Assembly: GCF_000787835.1 (NCBI RefSeq)
Contig: NZ_BBPP01000004.1
Location: 258,377 to 293,787, forward strand
Length of the DNA stretch: 35,411 nt
Source of the DNA: Streptacidiphilus melanogenes
Lineage (GTDB): Bacteria > Actinomycetota > Actinomycetes > Streptomycetales > Streptomycetaceae
Reading direction: 5' to 3'
Shown here: one piece after another, positions 7,840 to 14,488 of the stretch
Layout of the letters: each line of letters opens with the position of its first letter
Numbering within the stretch: the stretch's first letter is position 1
Notes under the pieces: model-generated
What the model was told of the DNA's origin: nothing
Database searches by the model: none
Seen by the model: the letters and a program-made list of their open reading frames with translations, nothing else
Translations under genes and position numbers: made by a program

Positions 7840-8259
7840 CTAGGCAGCCGCGTTCAGCACCTCGGCGACGATGGGAGCGGGCACGCGCTCACGGGCCACG
7901 AGCTGACCCCCGGCGCGCCGGATGGCGCTGGTGATCCCCGCCGCCCAGGTGTTCTCCCACACCAACAGGGCGGCGGAGCAGTCCGGTTCGAGCGCGTCGG
8001 CGATGATGGCCAGGTCCTCCTGGCTGAGCAGGCCGTCGATCTCGCCCTCGAGGTCGTCGAAGATCGACGCCTCGTCCGGCTCCAGGGCGGAGAGCTCCAG
8101 GTACTGGACGGCTCCGTCGGAGTCCTTCTTGATGAAGCTCAGATCGATGACCCGGACGATGCCGTCGGCCACCAGCTTCCTGAGTTCCGGCATGATCTCG
8201 CCGCTGAACCGGTTGCCCGGGAACGCGATGACCACGTACTCGACCGATCCCACGTCCAT
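7840..8259 (-). CDS. DUF6325 family protein
   Basis: A 139-residue soluble protein of the DUF6325 type, usually found with SHOCT and HdeD-like genes. It starts MDVGSVEYVVIAFPGNRFSG at ATG 8259 behind a GGAGG site; the open frame extends further upstream but without conservation. Features are a FSGEIMPELRKLVADGIVRVIDL segment, an acidic middle (DEASIFDDLEGEIDGLLSQED) and a C-terminal ALLVWENTWAAGITSAIRRAGGQLV segment. No catalytic motif is visible and the function is unknown. It is the first gene of the reverse unit and divergent from the FAD monooxygenase (170 bp gap). Confidence 0.8.
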   Translation of the reverse strand: MDVGSVEYVVIAFPGNRFSGEIMPELRKLVADGIVRVIDLSFIKKDSDGAVQYLELSALEPDEASIFDDLEGEIDGLLSQEDLAIIADALEPDCSAALLVWENTWAAGITSAIRRAGGQLVARERVPAPIVAEVLNAAA

Positions 8260-8429
8260 CCCGACCTCCACAACGGTCGTCTCCCGCCCGGAATCCAACG
8301 TACCGCCGGACTCCTCGCGCCGCCTGCGGGGCCGCGCCACGTCCGCGGCGTCCGCGCACGCCGACCTCGACTGGCTACGCTGTGGAGTCACACCGTTTCC
8401 CTACGTAGCAAGAGCCTTGAGGAGCACCA

Positions 8430-9719
8430 GTGCAGATCGCCTGTGTCGGCGGCGGCCCGGCGGGGCTTTACTTCTCGATCCTGACGAAGCTGCGGCGGCC
8501 GGAGGACGAGGTCACCGTCCACGAGCGGCTCCCGGCGGACGCGGACGTCGGGTGGGGGGTGACCTTCTGGGCCGACTTCCTCGACGATCTGCGGGTCTGC
8601 GACCCGGAGTCGGCGAGAGCCATCGCCGAGCACTCGGTCCGCTGGCGTGGCGGCGTCTGCCATGTCGGGGGTGAACAGGTCGCACGCAGCGGCGACGAGG
8701 GCTACAGCATCGCCCGCCGCACGCTGCTGGACATCCTCGGCGCGCGGGCCCAGGAGCTCGGCGTGGGCATGGTCCGCGGTCAGGAGATCAACCGGTCCGC
8801 CCAGCTGCCCGGGGCCGACCTCATCGTCGTCGCGGAGGGAGCCGGCAGCCGCCTGCGCCAGAGCCAGCAGCCGAAGTTCGGGACCCGCATCACCGAGGGC
8901 CGCAATCGCTACCTGTGGCTGGGCACGGACCGCGTGTTCGAGAGTTTCACCTTCGCCTTCCACCCGACCGGGACCGGCGGGTGGCTGTGGTGCTACGCGT
9001 ATCCGTTCAGCGACGGCCTCAGCACCTTCATCGTCGAGTGCTCCGAGGCGGCCTGGCGGGCGCTGAAGCTCGAGACGCTCGACCGCGAGGACACGCTGCG
9101 GCTGCTGGAGCGCTGCTTCGCCGAACCGCTGTGCGGACACCGGCTGCAGTGCCGAGCCGAGGAGGACACCGGCGCCGGGCTGTGGAAGACCTTCCGCACC
9201 ATCACCAACACCTCCTGGCACGCGCGCAACATGGTCCTGCTCGGCGACGCCGCGCACACCACCCACTACTCGATCGGCGCGGGCACCAGGCTCGCCCTCC
9301 AGGACGCCGCCGCCCTCGCCTCGGCGCTGGCCGACGCAGCCGACCGGGGCGCCGACCTGGCCGGCGCGCTCGGCGCCTACGAGCTGCGGCGCAAGCAGGA
9401 GCTGCGCCGCGCCCAGGCCGCGGCCCACTACAGCGCCCGGTGGTTCGAGGACTTCGCCCGGTACGCGGGGCTGTCGCCGCAGCGTCTCTTCGCCGTCCTC
9501 GGCCAGCGGCACTCGCCGCTGCTGCCGCACCTGCCGCCCGTCCTCGGCTACCACGTCCACCACGGCCTGGAGGCGCTTCCGGCGTTGCGCACGCTCCGCC
9601 GTTGGGCCGGGCACCGGCTCGCGACGGCGCTGCACTCCGGTGCGGCCCCGGCCTCCGGCGCCGTGCCCGCGTCGCGCGGGCCGGCGGTCACCCGCGAGGG
9701 CGCCGGCCCCAGGCGGTGA
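8430..9719 (+). CDS. FAD-dependent monooxygenase (aryl-CoA hydroxylase-like)
   Basis: A 429-residue class A flavin monooxygenase. The FAD-binding GxGxxG motif is VGGGPAGLYF (residues 6-15) and the second FAD motif is GDAAHTTHYSIGAGT starting at residue 272. The overall pattern (ACVGGGPAGLYFSILTKL start, GWGVTFW after the first acidic strand, NRYLWLGTD.RVFESFTFAF in the middle) resembles salicylyl-CoA 5-hydroxylase and the N-terminal domain of anthraniloyl-CoA monooxygenase. It should hydroxylate an aromatic substrate with NAD(P)H and O2. The GTG start has a GAGGAG site 5 nt upstream. No aryl-CoA ligase is adjacent, so the substrate is unknown. Its last 32 bp overlap the end of the convergent methyltransferase gene. 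Confidence 0.85.
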   Translation: MQIACVGGGPAGLYFSILTKLRRPEDEVTVHERLPADADVGWGVTFWADFLDDLRVCDPESARAIAEHSVRWRGGVCHVGGEQVARSGDEGYSIARRTLLDILGARAQELGVGMVRGQEINRSAQLPGADLIVVAEGAGSRLRQSQQPKFGTRITEGRNRYLWLGTDRVFESFTFAFHPTGTGGWLWCYAYPFSDGLSTFIVECSEAAWRALKLETLDREDTLRLLERCFAEPLCGHRLQCRAEEDTGAGLWKTFRTITNTSWHARNMVLLGDAAHTTHYSIGAGTRLALQDAAALASALADAADRGADLAGALGAYELRRKQELRRAQAAAHYSARWFEDFARYAGLSPQRLFAVLGQRHSPLLPHLPPVLGYHVHHGLEALPALRTLRRWAGHRLATALHSGAAPASGAVPASRGPAVTREGAGPRR

Positions 9720-10527
9720 TCATGCCGGGGGAGAGGTCGGCCAGCGCGGGAGAGGCGAGGTAGCCCAGTGCCCGGTCGAGCTCGCCCGGCTCCAGCGCGG
9801 TCTCCAGGGCGTCGCGCATGCTGCGCCAGGTGCCCGCCCAGAAGGCGGTGACGGGCGCGTCGACCGTCAGCGGCGGCACGACGACCTCCGCGCCGACCTC
9901 GCGCAGGCCCAACTCGTGCAGCAGGTGCGGGTACCGGGTCACCCAGGTGATGTCGGTGCCGATCCGGTCGTGCAGCACCTGCCACATCGCCGCCATGGTC
10001 CGCCGGTAAGCGACCTGCGGCGAGCCCGGCGTGGTCAGGTCGACGGCGTCGCTGACGACGAGCCAGCCCCCGGGTGCGACCCAGTCGGCCAGGCGGGCCA
10101 GCGCGTCCGCGTGACGGCGCAGGTGCATCAGCACGAAGCGGCAGTGGACCAGGTCGAACCGGCCCGGCGCGAGCGCCGGGTCGGCCGTCAGCGCCGGGTC
10201 GGTCAGGTCCGCGGTCATGGTGCGCAACCGTCCGCCCGGGCGGGCGCCCACGAAGCGCGGGTCGCGGTCCAGGGCCAGCACCTCGTCGACGCCGACCTCC
10301 TCGGCCAGCCAGCGGCTGATCGTCCCGGTCCCGGCGCCGACGTCGAGGCAGCGCCACCCCGGGCCGACGCCCAGGGCGGTCAGCCGGGCCCGGCTGGTCG
10401 CGTCGTAGGCGAGGGCGCCGTAGTCGATGCGCTCGTCCTCCCCGGTCTCGTCGGGGGAGAAGAGGTCGGTCCCGTAGTGCCCGCTCGGGACACTCGGCGC
10501 GGTGGGATCCACGGGTTGCCCGTCCAT
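9688..10527 (-). CDS. Class I SAM-dependent methyltransferase
   Basis: A 279-residue methyltransferase. Motif I is CLDVGAGTGTISRWLAE (about residues 61-77), the acidic motif II is the LALDRD strand, and the post-motif FDLVHCRFVLMHL segment is typical of small-molecule methyltransferases of the Methyltransf_11/25 type. It was probably cytoplasmic and acts on a small metabolite; the acceptor cannot be deduced. The ATG at 10527 is preceded by GGAAGGGAAGG. It is convergent with and overlaps the FAD monooxygenase by 32 bp, and is divergent from the NTF2-like/cupin fusion gene. The overlap of two coding ends in opposite directions suggests antisense interference is tolerated. Confidence 0.85.
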   Translation of the reverse strand: MDGQPVDPTAPSVPSGHYGTDLFSPDETGEDERIDYGALAYDATSRARLTALGVGPGWRCLDVGAGTGTISRWLAEEVGVDEVLALDRDPRFVGARPGGRLRTMTADLTDPALTADPALAPGRFDLVHCRFVLMHLRRHADALARLADWVAPGGWLVVSDAVDLTTPGSPQVAYRRTMAAMWQVLHDRIGTDITWVTRYPHLLHELGLREVGAEVVVPPLTVDAPVTAFWAGTWRSMRDALETALEPGELDRALGYLASPALADLSPGMITAWGRRPRG

Positions 10528-10635
10528 GTGCCTTCCCTTCCTTCTCCGGCCGGTCTCGACCCTGGTTGCGGCGGCCCTCGCACAGGAGGAGCGTCGTAGG
10601 CAGAAGGCTGAGAACAGCACAGAGGCGGCGACGAA

Positions 10636-11403
10636 ATGAGCACGACGCAGAGCAGACCGATGTTCGATGTCGAAATGTTGCGCCGCGGCATCGAGGGCCG
10701 CGACGCCTCGGCCTTGCGGGGCCTGTACGCCACGGACGCGCGCATGACCATCGTGGACCACCGGGACCAGCCGAGCCACCCGATGGAGATCGCCGGCAAC
10801 GCCGCCATCGGGGAGTTCCTCGACGACGTGTGCAGCCGGGAGATGGAACACCACCTGGGGCAGGTCGTCGTCTCCGCCGACGGCAGCCATGCGGCCTACC
10901 TGGAGGAGTGCCGGTATCCGGACGGCACGAGGGTGATGTCCACCTCGATGCTGGACCTGCGCGACGGGCTCGTCACCACGCAGTCCGTCCTCCAGGCCTG
11001 GGACGAGGAATCCCAGGAGAAGGGGATGTCTGCCGGGGCCGCGGCCGCGATGGCGGAGCGGTTGAACTTCTCCACCCCCGACGAGGTGCGCACCTTCCCG
11101 CACGGCCGCGTGGAGATCATCAACGCCGCCGGCGGAGCGATCGGCCGCATGACGCTGGAGCCGGGCTGGCGCTGGTCCCAGGACGTCAAGCCCCTGGCCG
11201 GCACGGAGTGGTGCGAGGCGCCGCACTTCCAGTACCACCTGTCCGGGACGATCCGCATCCACATGGCCGACGGCACGGAGTTCGACGCGAAGGCGGGCGA
11301 CATCACCATGCTCCCCTCCGGCCACGACGCCTGGGTGATCGGCGACGAGCCGGTCGTGGCCATCGACTGGCAGGGGGCGATGCACTACGCGGAGGGGTCC
11401 TGA
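10636..11403 (+). CDS. NTF2-like (SnoaL) / cupin fusion protein
   Basis: A 255-residue two-domain protein. Residues 10-125 look like an NTF2/SnoaL-like cone fold (FDVEMLRRGIEGRDASALRGLYATDARMTIVDH, then the EFLDDVCSREMEHHLGQVVV and MLDLRDGLVTTQSVLQAW strands). Residues 140-255 form a cupin (IGRMTLEPGWRWSQDVKPL, EWCEAPHFQYHLSGTIRI, AGDITMLPSGHDAWVIGDEPVVAIDW). The cupin metal site is incomplete: the usual GxHxH is replaced by GWRWSQD, but a His in APHFQYHLSG remains, so metal binding is uncertain. Both domains are usually separate proteins, and the substrate is unknown. It is divergent from the methyltransferase and ends in front of a strong hairpin. Confidence 0.75.
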   Translation: MSTTQSRPMFDVEMLRRGIEGRDASALRGLYATDARMTIVDHRDQPSHPMEIAGNAAIGEFLDDVCSREMEHHLGQVVVSADGSHAAYLEECRYPDGTRVMSTSMLDLRDGLVTTQSVLQAWDEESQEKGMSAGAAAAMAERLNFSTPDEVRTFPHGRVEIINAAGGAIGRMTLEPGWRWSQDVKPLAGTEWCEAPHFQYHLSGTIRIHMADGTEFDAKAGDITMLPSGHDAWVIGDEPVVAIDWQGAMHYAEGS

Positions 11404-11432
11404 GTCCCCAGCCCCACCCCGTCCGATCCCGA

Positions 11433-11463
11433 GCGCCCCGGCCGAGCATCACGGCCGGGGCGC
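11433..11463. terminator. 12-bp perfect hairpin, bidirectional terminator
   Basis: GCGCCCCGGCCG (11433-11444) and CGGCCGGGGCGC (11452-11463) are perfect complements with a 7-nt loop, placed 30 bp after the cupin gene and 28 bp after the convergent ABM gene. No U tract follows, as usual for high-GC actinobacterial terminators. Confidence 0.75.
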
Positions 11464-11490
11464 CCGTGCGGTGCGTCGTGGCGGGTTCGT

Positions 11491-11793
11491 TCAGCTCGCC
11501 CCGCCCGTCACACCCTGGGCCACGAAGCGGCGGTGGAGCGGCCGGAAGCCGGTCTCCGGTTGCCCTTCGATGCCCGCCTCCTTGACCGCGGCGGCGAGCC
11601 GGTCGGCGAAGAAGCGCTCGAAGTGCGCCTCCGACTCCCACACGTCGGTCACGTACAACGCGCCGCCCTCGAACGAGGCGACGTGCAGGAACGCGCCAGC
11701 GGGCGTGTCCTCCTCCCAGCCGACCGCGTTCCGCACCGAGTCGTACTGCTCGGGGGTGACGCCGGTCCAGCGCATCGTCATCACGACGGCCAT
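11491..11793 (-). CDS. ABM-like dimeric alpha/beta-barrel protein
   Basis: A 100-residue small protein of the antibiotic biosynthesis monooxygenase/dimeric alpha-beta barrel type. It shows the MAVVMTMRWTGVTPEQYDSVRN first strand and helix, the ALYVTDVWESEAHFERFFADRL segment that is typical of this fold (strand, then W/S-x-E-x-F helix), and a FRPLHRRFV C-terminal strand. Such proteins act as cofactor-free oxygenases or simple detoxification or scaffold proteins. The ATG at 11793 has a GGAAGGAGG site. It is divergent from the PadR gene, so the operator there may also regulate it (inference). Confidence 0.75.
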   Translation of the reverse strand: MAVVMTMRWTGVTPEQYDSVRNAVGWEEDTPAGAFLHVASFEGGALYVTDVWESEAHFERFFADRLAAAVKEAGIEGQPETGFRPLHRRFVAQGVTGGAS

Positions 11794-11909
11794 GGCGGTG
11801 ATCCTCCTTCCGCGTCGAGGTGCCCCCTACGACCAGCAGACATCAACCGGCGGGGCGGGGCACGCCGGGGAGCCGCGGAGCCTGTCCAAGCCAGTCCCTG
11901 GCATTCGCT

Positions 11910-11943
11910 GGTACTTGACACTGCCTAGTACCTGAGACAGTCT
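11910..11943 (+). promoter_or_regulatory. PadR promoter with GGTAC...GTACC operator
   Basis: TTGACA (11915-11920) is a consensus -35 with CAGTCT (11938-11943) 17 nt downstream as a weak -10. The -35 is enclosed by an inverted repeat GGTAC (11910-11914) and GTACC (11928-11932) with a 13-nt centre. The next gene, a PadR regulator, starts at 11951, so the transcript would have almost no leader. PadR proteins typically bind imperfect palindromes at their own promoters. Confidence 0.6.
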
Positions 11944-11950
11944 TGATCCT

Positions 11951-12307
11951 GTGACCTCCAGCCATGACCCCCAACTGCTCAAGGGCGTCCTGTCGCTCCT
12001 GCTGCTGCACCTGCTCGCCGAACAGGAGTCCTACGGGTACGAGGTGGCCCAGCGCCTGCAGGCCGCCGGCTTCGCCGACGTCCTGGAGGGCACGGTCTAT
12101 CCCGCCCTGGCCCGGCTCGAACGCGAGGGGCGGCTGGCCACCCGGCTGGTCGCCTCCTCCAGCGGACCCGCGCGTAAGTACTACCGGCTCACCGAGGCCG
12201 GCTACGAGGCCCTGGCCGCCGGCGCCGCCGGCTGGTCCCGGCACGTCGCCGGGGTCGACGCCGTCCTGTCCCGTCCCCTGTCCGCCGCACCGCAGAAGGG
12301 CTCCTGA
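11951..12307 (+). CDS. PadR family transcriptional regulator
   Basis: A 118-residue PadR-type winged helix repressor. The domain fills residues 9-80: LLKGVLSLLLLHLLAEQESYGYEVAQRL, then the recognition region VLEGTVYPALARLEREGRL and the wing with RKYYRLTEAG. PadR proteins bind small molecules or respond to stress and repress an adjacent gene. The GTG start lies 8 bp after the likely -10, so the mRNA may be leaderless or nearly so. The stop is 1 bp before the ATG of the HAAS membrane protein, a pairing seen very often in Gram-positive bacteria. Confidence 0.85.
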   Translation: MTSSHDPQLLKGVLSLLLLHLLAEQESYGYEVAQRLQAAGFADVLEGTVYPALARLEREGRLATRLVASSSGPARKYYRLTEAGYEALAAGAAGWSRHVAGVDAVLSRPLSAAPQKGS

Positions 12308-12308
12308 C

Positions 12309-12878
12309 ATGCCGAACACCGTCTCCTGGTACGACCGGCTGCGCGTCGAGTGGGTGGTCTGGTCGCTCGACCAGCGCCTCTACGACCTGCCGAGCCGCAC
12401 CCGGATCGCCCACCGGCGCGAGGTCCGCGCCAACCTGCTGACGGCCGCCGCGGAGGTCGGCGTCGGCGAGGCGCTGCGCCGCGTCGGCAGCGCCCGAGAG
12501 CTGGCCGCGCAGTACCGGGACGCCGAGTTCGGCGAGGGCCCGCGGCACTCGTGGTTGGCTGCCGCGCTCTTCGCGCTGACCACCCCGCTGGTCCTCAACT
12601 TCTTCCTGAGCGAGGCGGCCAACGCCTACGAGCAGGCCCTCACTGCTACCGGTACGCACGCCGACGGCAACTACACCTGGGGCGGCGTCACCTGGCTCCA
12701 GAGCCCGCTGACGTTCTCCCTGCACCAGGGTCAGGCCACCCACGTCGGCGGGGCGTACACGCCGCTGACCTACGTCCTGCTGGTCGGCGGGGCGATCGCC
12801 TGCGGCCGCCTCTGGCGCGCCCTGCCCCGCCGCCGCTCCCCGCGCCCGACCCCCTCCGCCAACGGCCTGGCGGGCTGA
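12309..12878 (+). CDS. HAAS signaling-domain membrane protein
   Basis: A 189-residue membrane protein. Residues 5-75 match the HAAS/DUF1700-type domain (YDRLRVEWVVWSLDQRLYDLP, then the REVRANLLTAAAEVGVGEALRRVG helix pair and ELAAQYRDAEFG). It is followed by two membrane helices (about 82-100 and 150-166) with an extracytoplasmic loop of about 50 residues rich in Thr, Gly and aromatic residues. Such proteins are encoded next to PadR regulators and are thought to transduce envelope signals to them. It starts 1 bp after the PadR stop, so the two are co-translated. A compact hairpin structure lies 23 bp after the stop. Confidence 0.8.
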   Translation: MPNTVSWYDRLRVEWVVWSLDQRLYDLPSRTRIAHRREVRANLLTAAAEVGVGEALRRVGSARELAAQYRDAEFGEGPRHSWLAAALFALTTPLVLNFFLSEAANAYEQALTATGTHADGNYTWGGVTWLQSPLTFSLHQGQATHVGGAYTPLTYVLLVGGAIACGRLWRALPRRRSPRPTPSANGLAG

Positions 12879-12901
12879 ACGCGAGGTCGGATCAGCAGGA
12901 T

Positions 12902-12939
12902 GGAGACGCGCCGTAGGCGCCACCGGCTGAGGTGTCTCC
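12902..12939. terminator. Compact three-stem structure after the PadR-HAAS operon
   Basis: GGAGAC (12902-12907) pairs with GTCTCC (12934-12939). Inside are GCGCC-GTA-GGCGC (12908-12920) and ACC-GGCTGA-GGT (near 12922-12933), which together give a small three-way junction. It lies just after the HAAS stop and most likely works as a transcription terminator or mRNA end; a small structured RNA is a less likely alternative. Confidence 0.4.
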
Positions 12940-13064
12940 TTCGGGGGTCGACCTCTGTCGCCACCCAGCACCCGCCAACCAGCGCTGGTGAACGGCCTGT
13001 CCGGGATGGGGGCGGTTCCTCCGGAGGGACGGCTGAACTCCGAGGACGCCGACTGGGGCACCCG

Positions 13065-13508
13065 TCAGGGCAACGGCGACAGGGCGAGGCCGTGGATCCG
13101 GGACGTTCCGGAGTCGCTGCCGCACGAAGGGCACCCGCTGACGATCCGATGTTGAGCAAGATTGCGCCCCAGGACGGGGATTCCCACCTCAGGGCGGACC
13201 ACCTCGAACCTCGCGTTGCACACAAAGCACTTGTGCCGCATGAGCTCGGCGAGCACCACGCCCCTCAGATCGTCCGCCGGTTCCGCCACCTCCTCGGTCA
13301 GATCAGGAAGGACCACCTCGTCGGGCCACACCGCTACGTAGGGATCGGCCGGCCGTCCCAGCCGCAGGTGCAGGAAGTGGCGCAGAAGCGCTGGCCTGAA
13401 ATTGGCGCCGAACCGCGCGGGAACCTCGGCGATGCCAATCGCCGACGAAGGAAGAGGCTCGTCCGTGAACACACGAAGATCGCCCCAGGGCCCCGAGAAC
13501 AGCCGCAT
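13065..13508 (-). CDS. Hypothetical protein with C-terminal zinc-ribbon-like cysteines
   Basis: A 147-residue protein I cannot assign to a named family. The N-terminal 75 residues look globular (PWGDLRVFTDEPLPSSAIGIAEVPARFGANFRPALLRHFL), then an acidic TEEVAEPADDLRG linker, then a metal-site candidate made of C94-x2-C97 and C126-x2-C129. The ATG at 13508 has GGGAG 9 nt upstream, so I prefer it over an in-frame ATG 3 codons earlier or longer starts that run into the next gene. It is downstream of the small membrane-protein gene on the same strand (52 bp gap). Base composition is a little less GC-rich than that of its neighbours, which fits acquired DNA but proves nothing. Confidence 0.55.
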   Translation of the reverse strand: MRLFSGPWGDLRVFTDEPLPSSAIGIAEVPARFGANFRPALLRHFLHLRLGRPADPYVAVWPDEVVLPDLTEEVAEPADDLRGVVLAELMRHKCFVCNARFEVVRPEVGIPVLGRNLAQHRIVSGCPSCGSDSGTSRIHGLALSPLP

Positions 13509-13560
13509 CCCGCACATCTCCCATTGCACTTGTCCAACGCCGCCGCAGATGCGGGCGGTG

Positions 13561-14025
13561 TCAGCACTTCGTGGCTCCCTCGTCAGGTACGGGCAGACTG
13601 CGCCGGGTTTCACGGTCCTTTGCCCAACTGCGTGCGCCCAGCAGGATCGCGACCGCGAGGACGGCGAGGCCGGCGTAGATCGTGGGGTTCACCCAGGAGG
13701 GCACGAGTTCGGCGGCGTGCCCGTCGGAGGCGACGCACCTGACGCTGACCGGGAGGGTCTCCCGGGTCACGATGGCGCTCGTCGGAACACCGTGCATGGC
13801 GCAGAGCTCGTCCGGCTCCTGCCAGGTGTTGCCTGCGAGGAGACCCCATCCGTAGGCGCCGTACACGGCTGCGGCGGCCATCACCGCGACCAGCGCCCAC
13901 GTCATGGCACCGGGCGGCCGCCTGCGCCGCCTCCGGCCACGCGCCCAACGAACGAGCAGCGCGGCCGCCGCGGTCAGGAACACCGCAGGAGCCGCGAGCG
14001 GCGAGGACAGCAGAGCCATGAACAT
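13561..14025 (-). CDS. Hypothetical membrane protein with two extracytoplasmic cysteines
   Basis: A 154-residue membrane protein without a recognised family. Three hydrophobic segments are visible (about 5-27, 41-63 and 115-132), with a basic Arg cluster (RGRRRRRR) after the first that should stay cytoplasmic, so the loop 64-114 should face outside. That loop holds C75 and C97, a plausible disulfide, in a beta-rich segment reading ETLPVSVRCVASDGH. The ATG at 14025 was chosen for length; the ribosome site is weak and an upstream GTG start five codons earlier is possible. It is the first gene of a two-gene reverse unit with the zinc-ribbon-like hypothetical protein. Confidence 0.55.
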   Translation of the reverse strand: MFMALLSSPLAAPAVFLTAAAALLVRWARGRRRRRRPPGAMTWALVAVMAAAAVYGAYGWGLLAGNTWQEPDELCAMHGVPTSAIVTRETLPVSVRCVASDGHAAELVPSWVNPTIYAGLAVLAVAILLGARSWAKDRETRRSLPVPDEGATKC

Positions 14026-14131
14026 GAAGTCACCCACGTCAGCGTGGACAGGATCATGATCGGTTCGGTTCCCGGGCCGCCCGATGCCCGCCCGACATCT
14101 GCGAGGGCTGTGATCAGGAGATACTGGCGGC

Positions 14132-14474
14132 GTGACAGCTGTCCACGCTGTGCTTGCCGACGCCACCACCGTGTGGGACGAGTGCGGCATCCGTGTGCGC
14201 CGGAACTGATCTGGGTGCCGAGTACCCAACGGCGGGGGCGTACCGGCGCAGGCACCCGTCGCCCTGCCGCCCGGCAGCTGGAGGGACTACCGGCGGCGCG
14301 GGCTGGCCCGCGCGATGATGCTGCACGGGATGCGCCTGGCGCGGGCGGCGGGGGCCACGCACGCCACCGTCGTGTGCCTGGCCGCGCCGGGGCATCCCGA
14401 GGCGCGGGCTCTACTACGGCCTCGGCTTCCGGGAGCTGTCGCGCGACGCGCCGCTCGTCAAGACGGCCGGCTGA
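14132..14474 (+). pseudogene. Decayed GNAT acetyltransferase gene
   Basis: The recognisable part (about 14261-14474) encodes the acetyl-CoA-binding core of a GNAT protein: YRRRGLARAMMLHGMRLARA corresponds to the R/Q-x-x-G-x-A loop, followed by ATHATVVCLAAPGHPEAR. The frame is then broken near 14409: one frame reads on into the PucR gene's antisense, while the expected LYYGLGFRELS C-terminus lies in the next frame and ends at TGA 14472-14474, fitting a 1-nt gain or 2-nt loss. An in-frame stop at 14207 separates this from a possible N-terminus starting at GTG 14132 with AGGAG upstream. The gene therefore carries at least one frameshift and is probably also truncated or stopped. The convergent PucR gene ends at 14489. 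Confidence 0.6.
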
Positions 14475-14488
14475 CGAGTCGCCCTGCC

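Noticed and set aside
8374-8409. GCTACG/CGTAGC inverted repeat before the FAD monooxygenase
   Set aside because: Only 6-bp arms 24 nt apart; expected by chance and without clear promoter hexamers.
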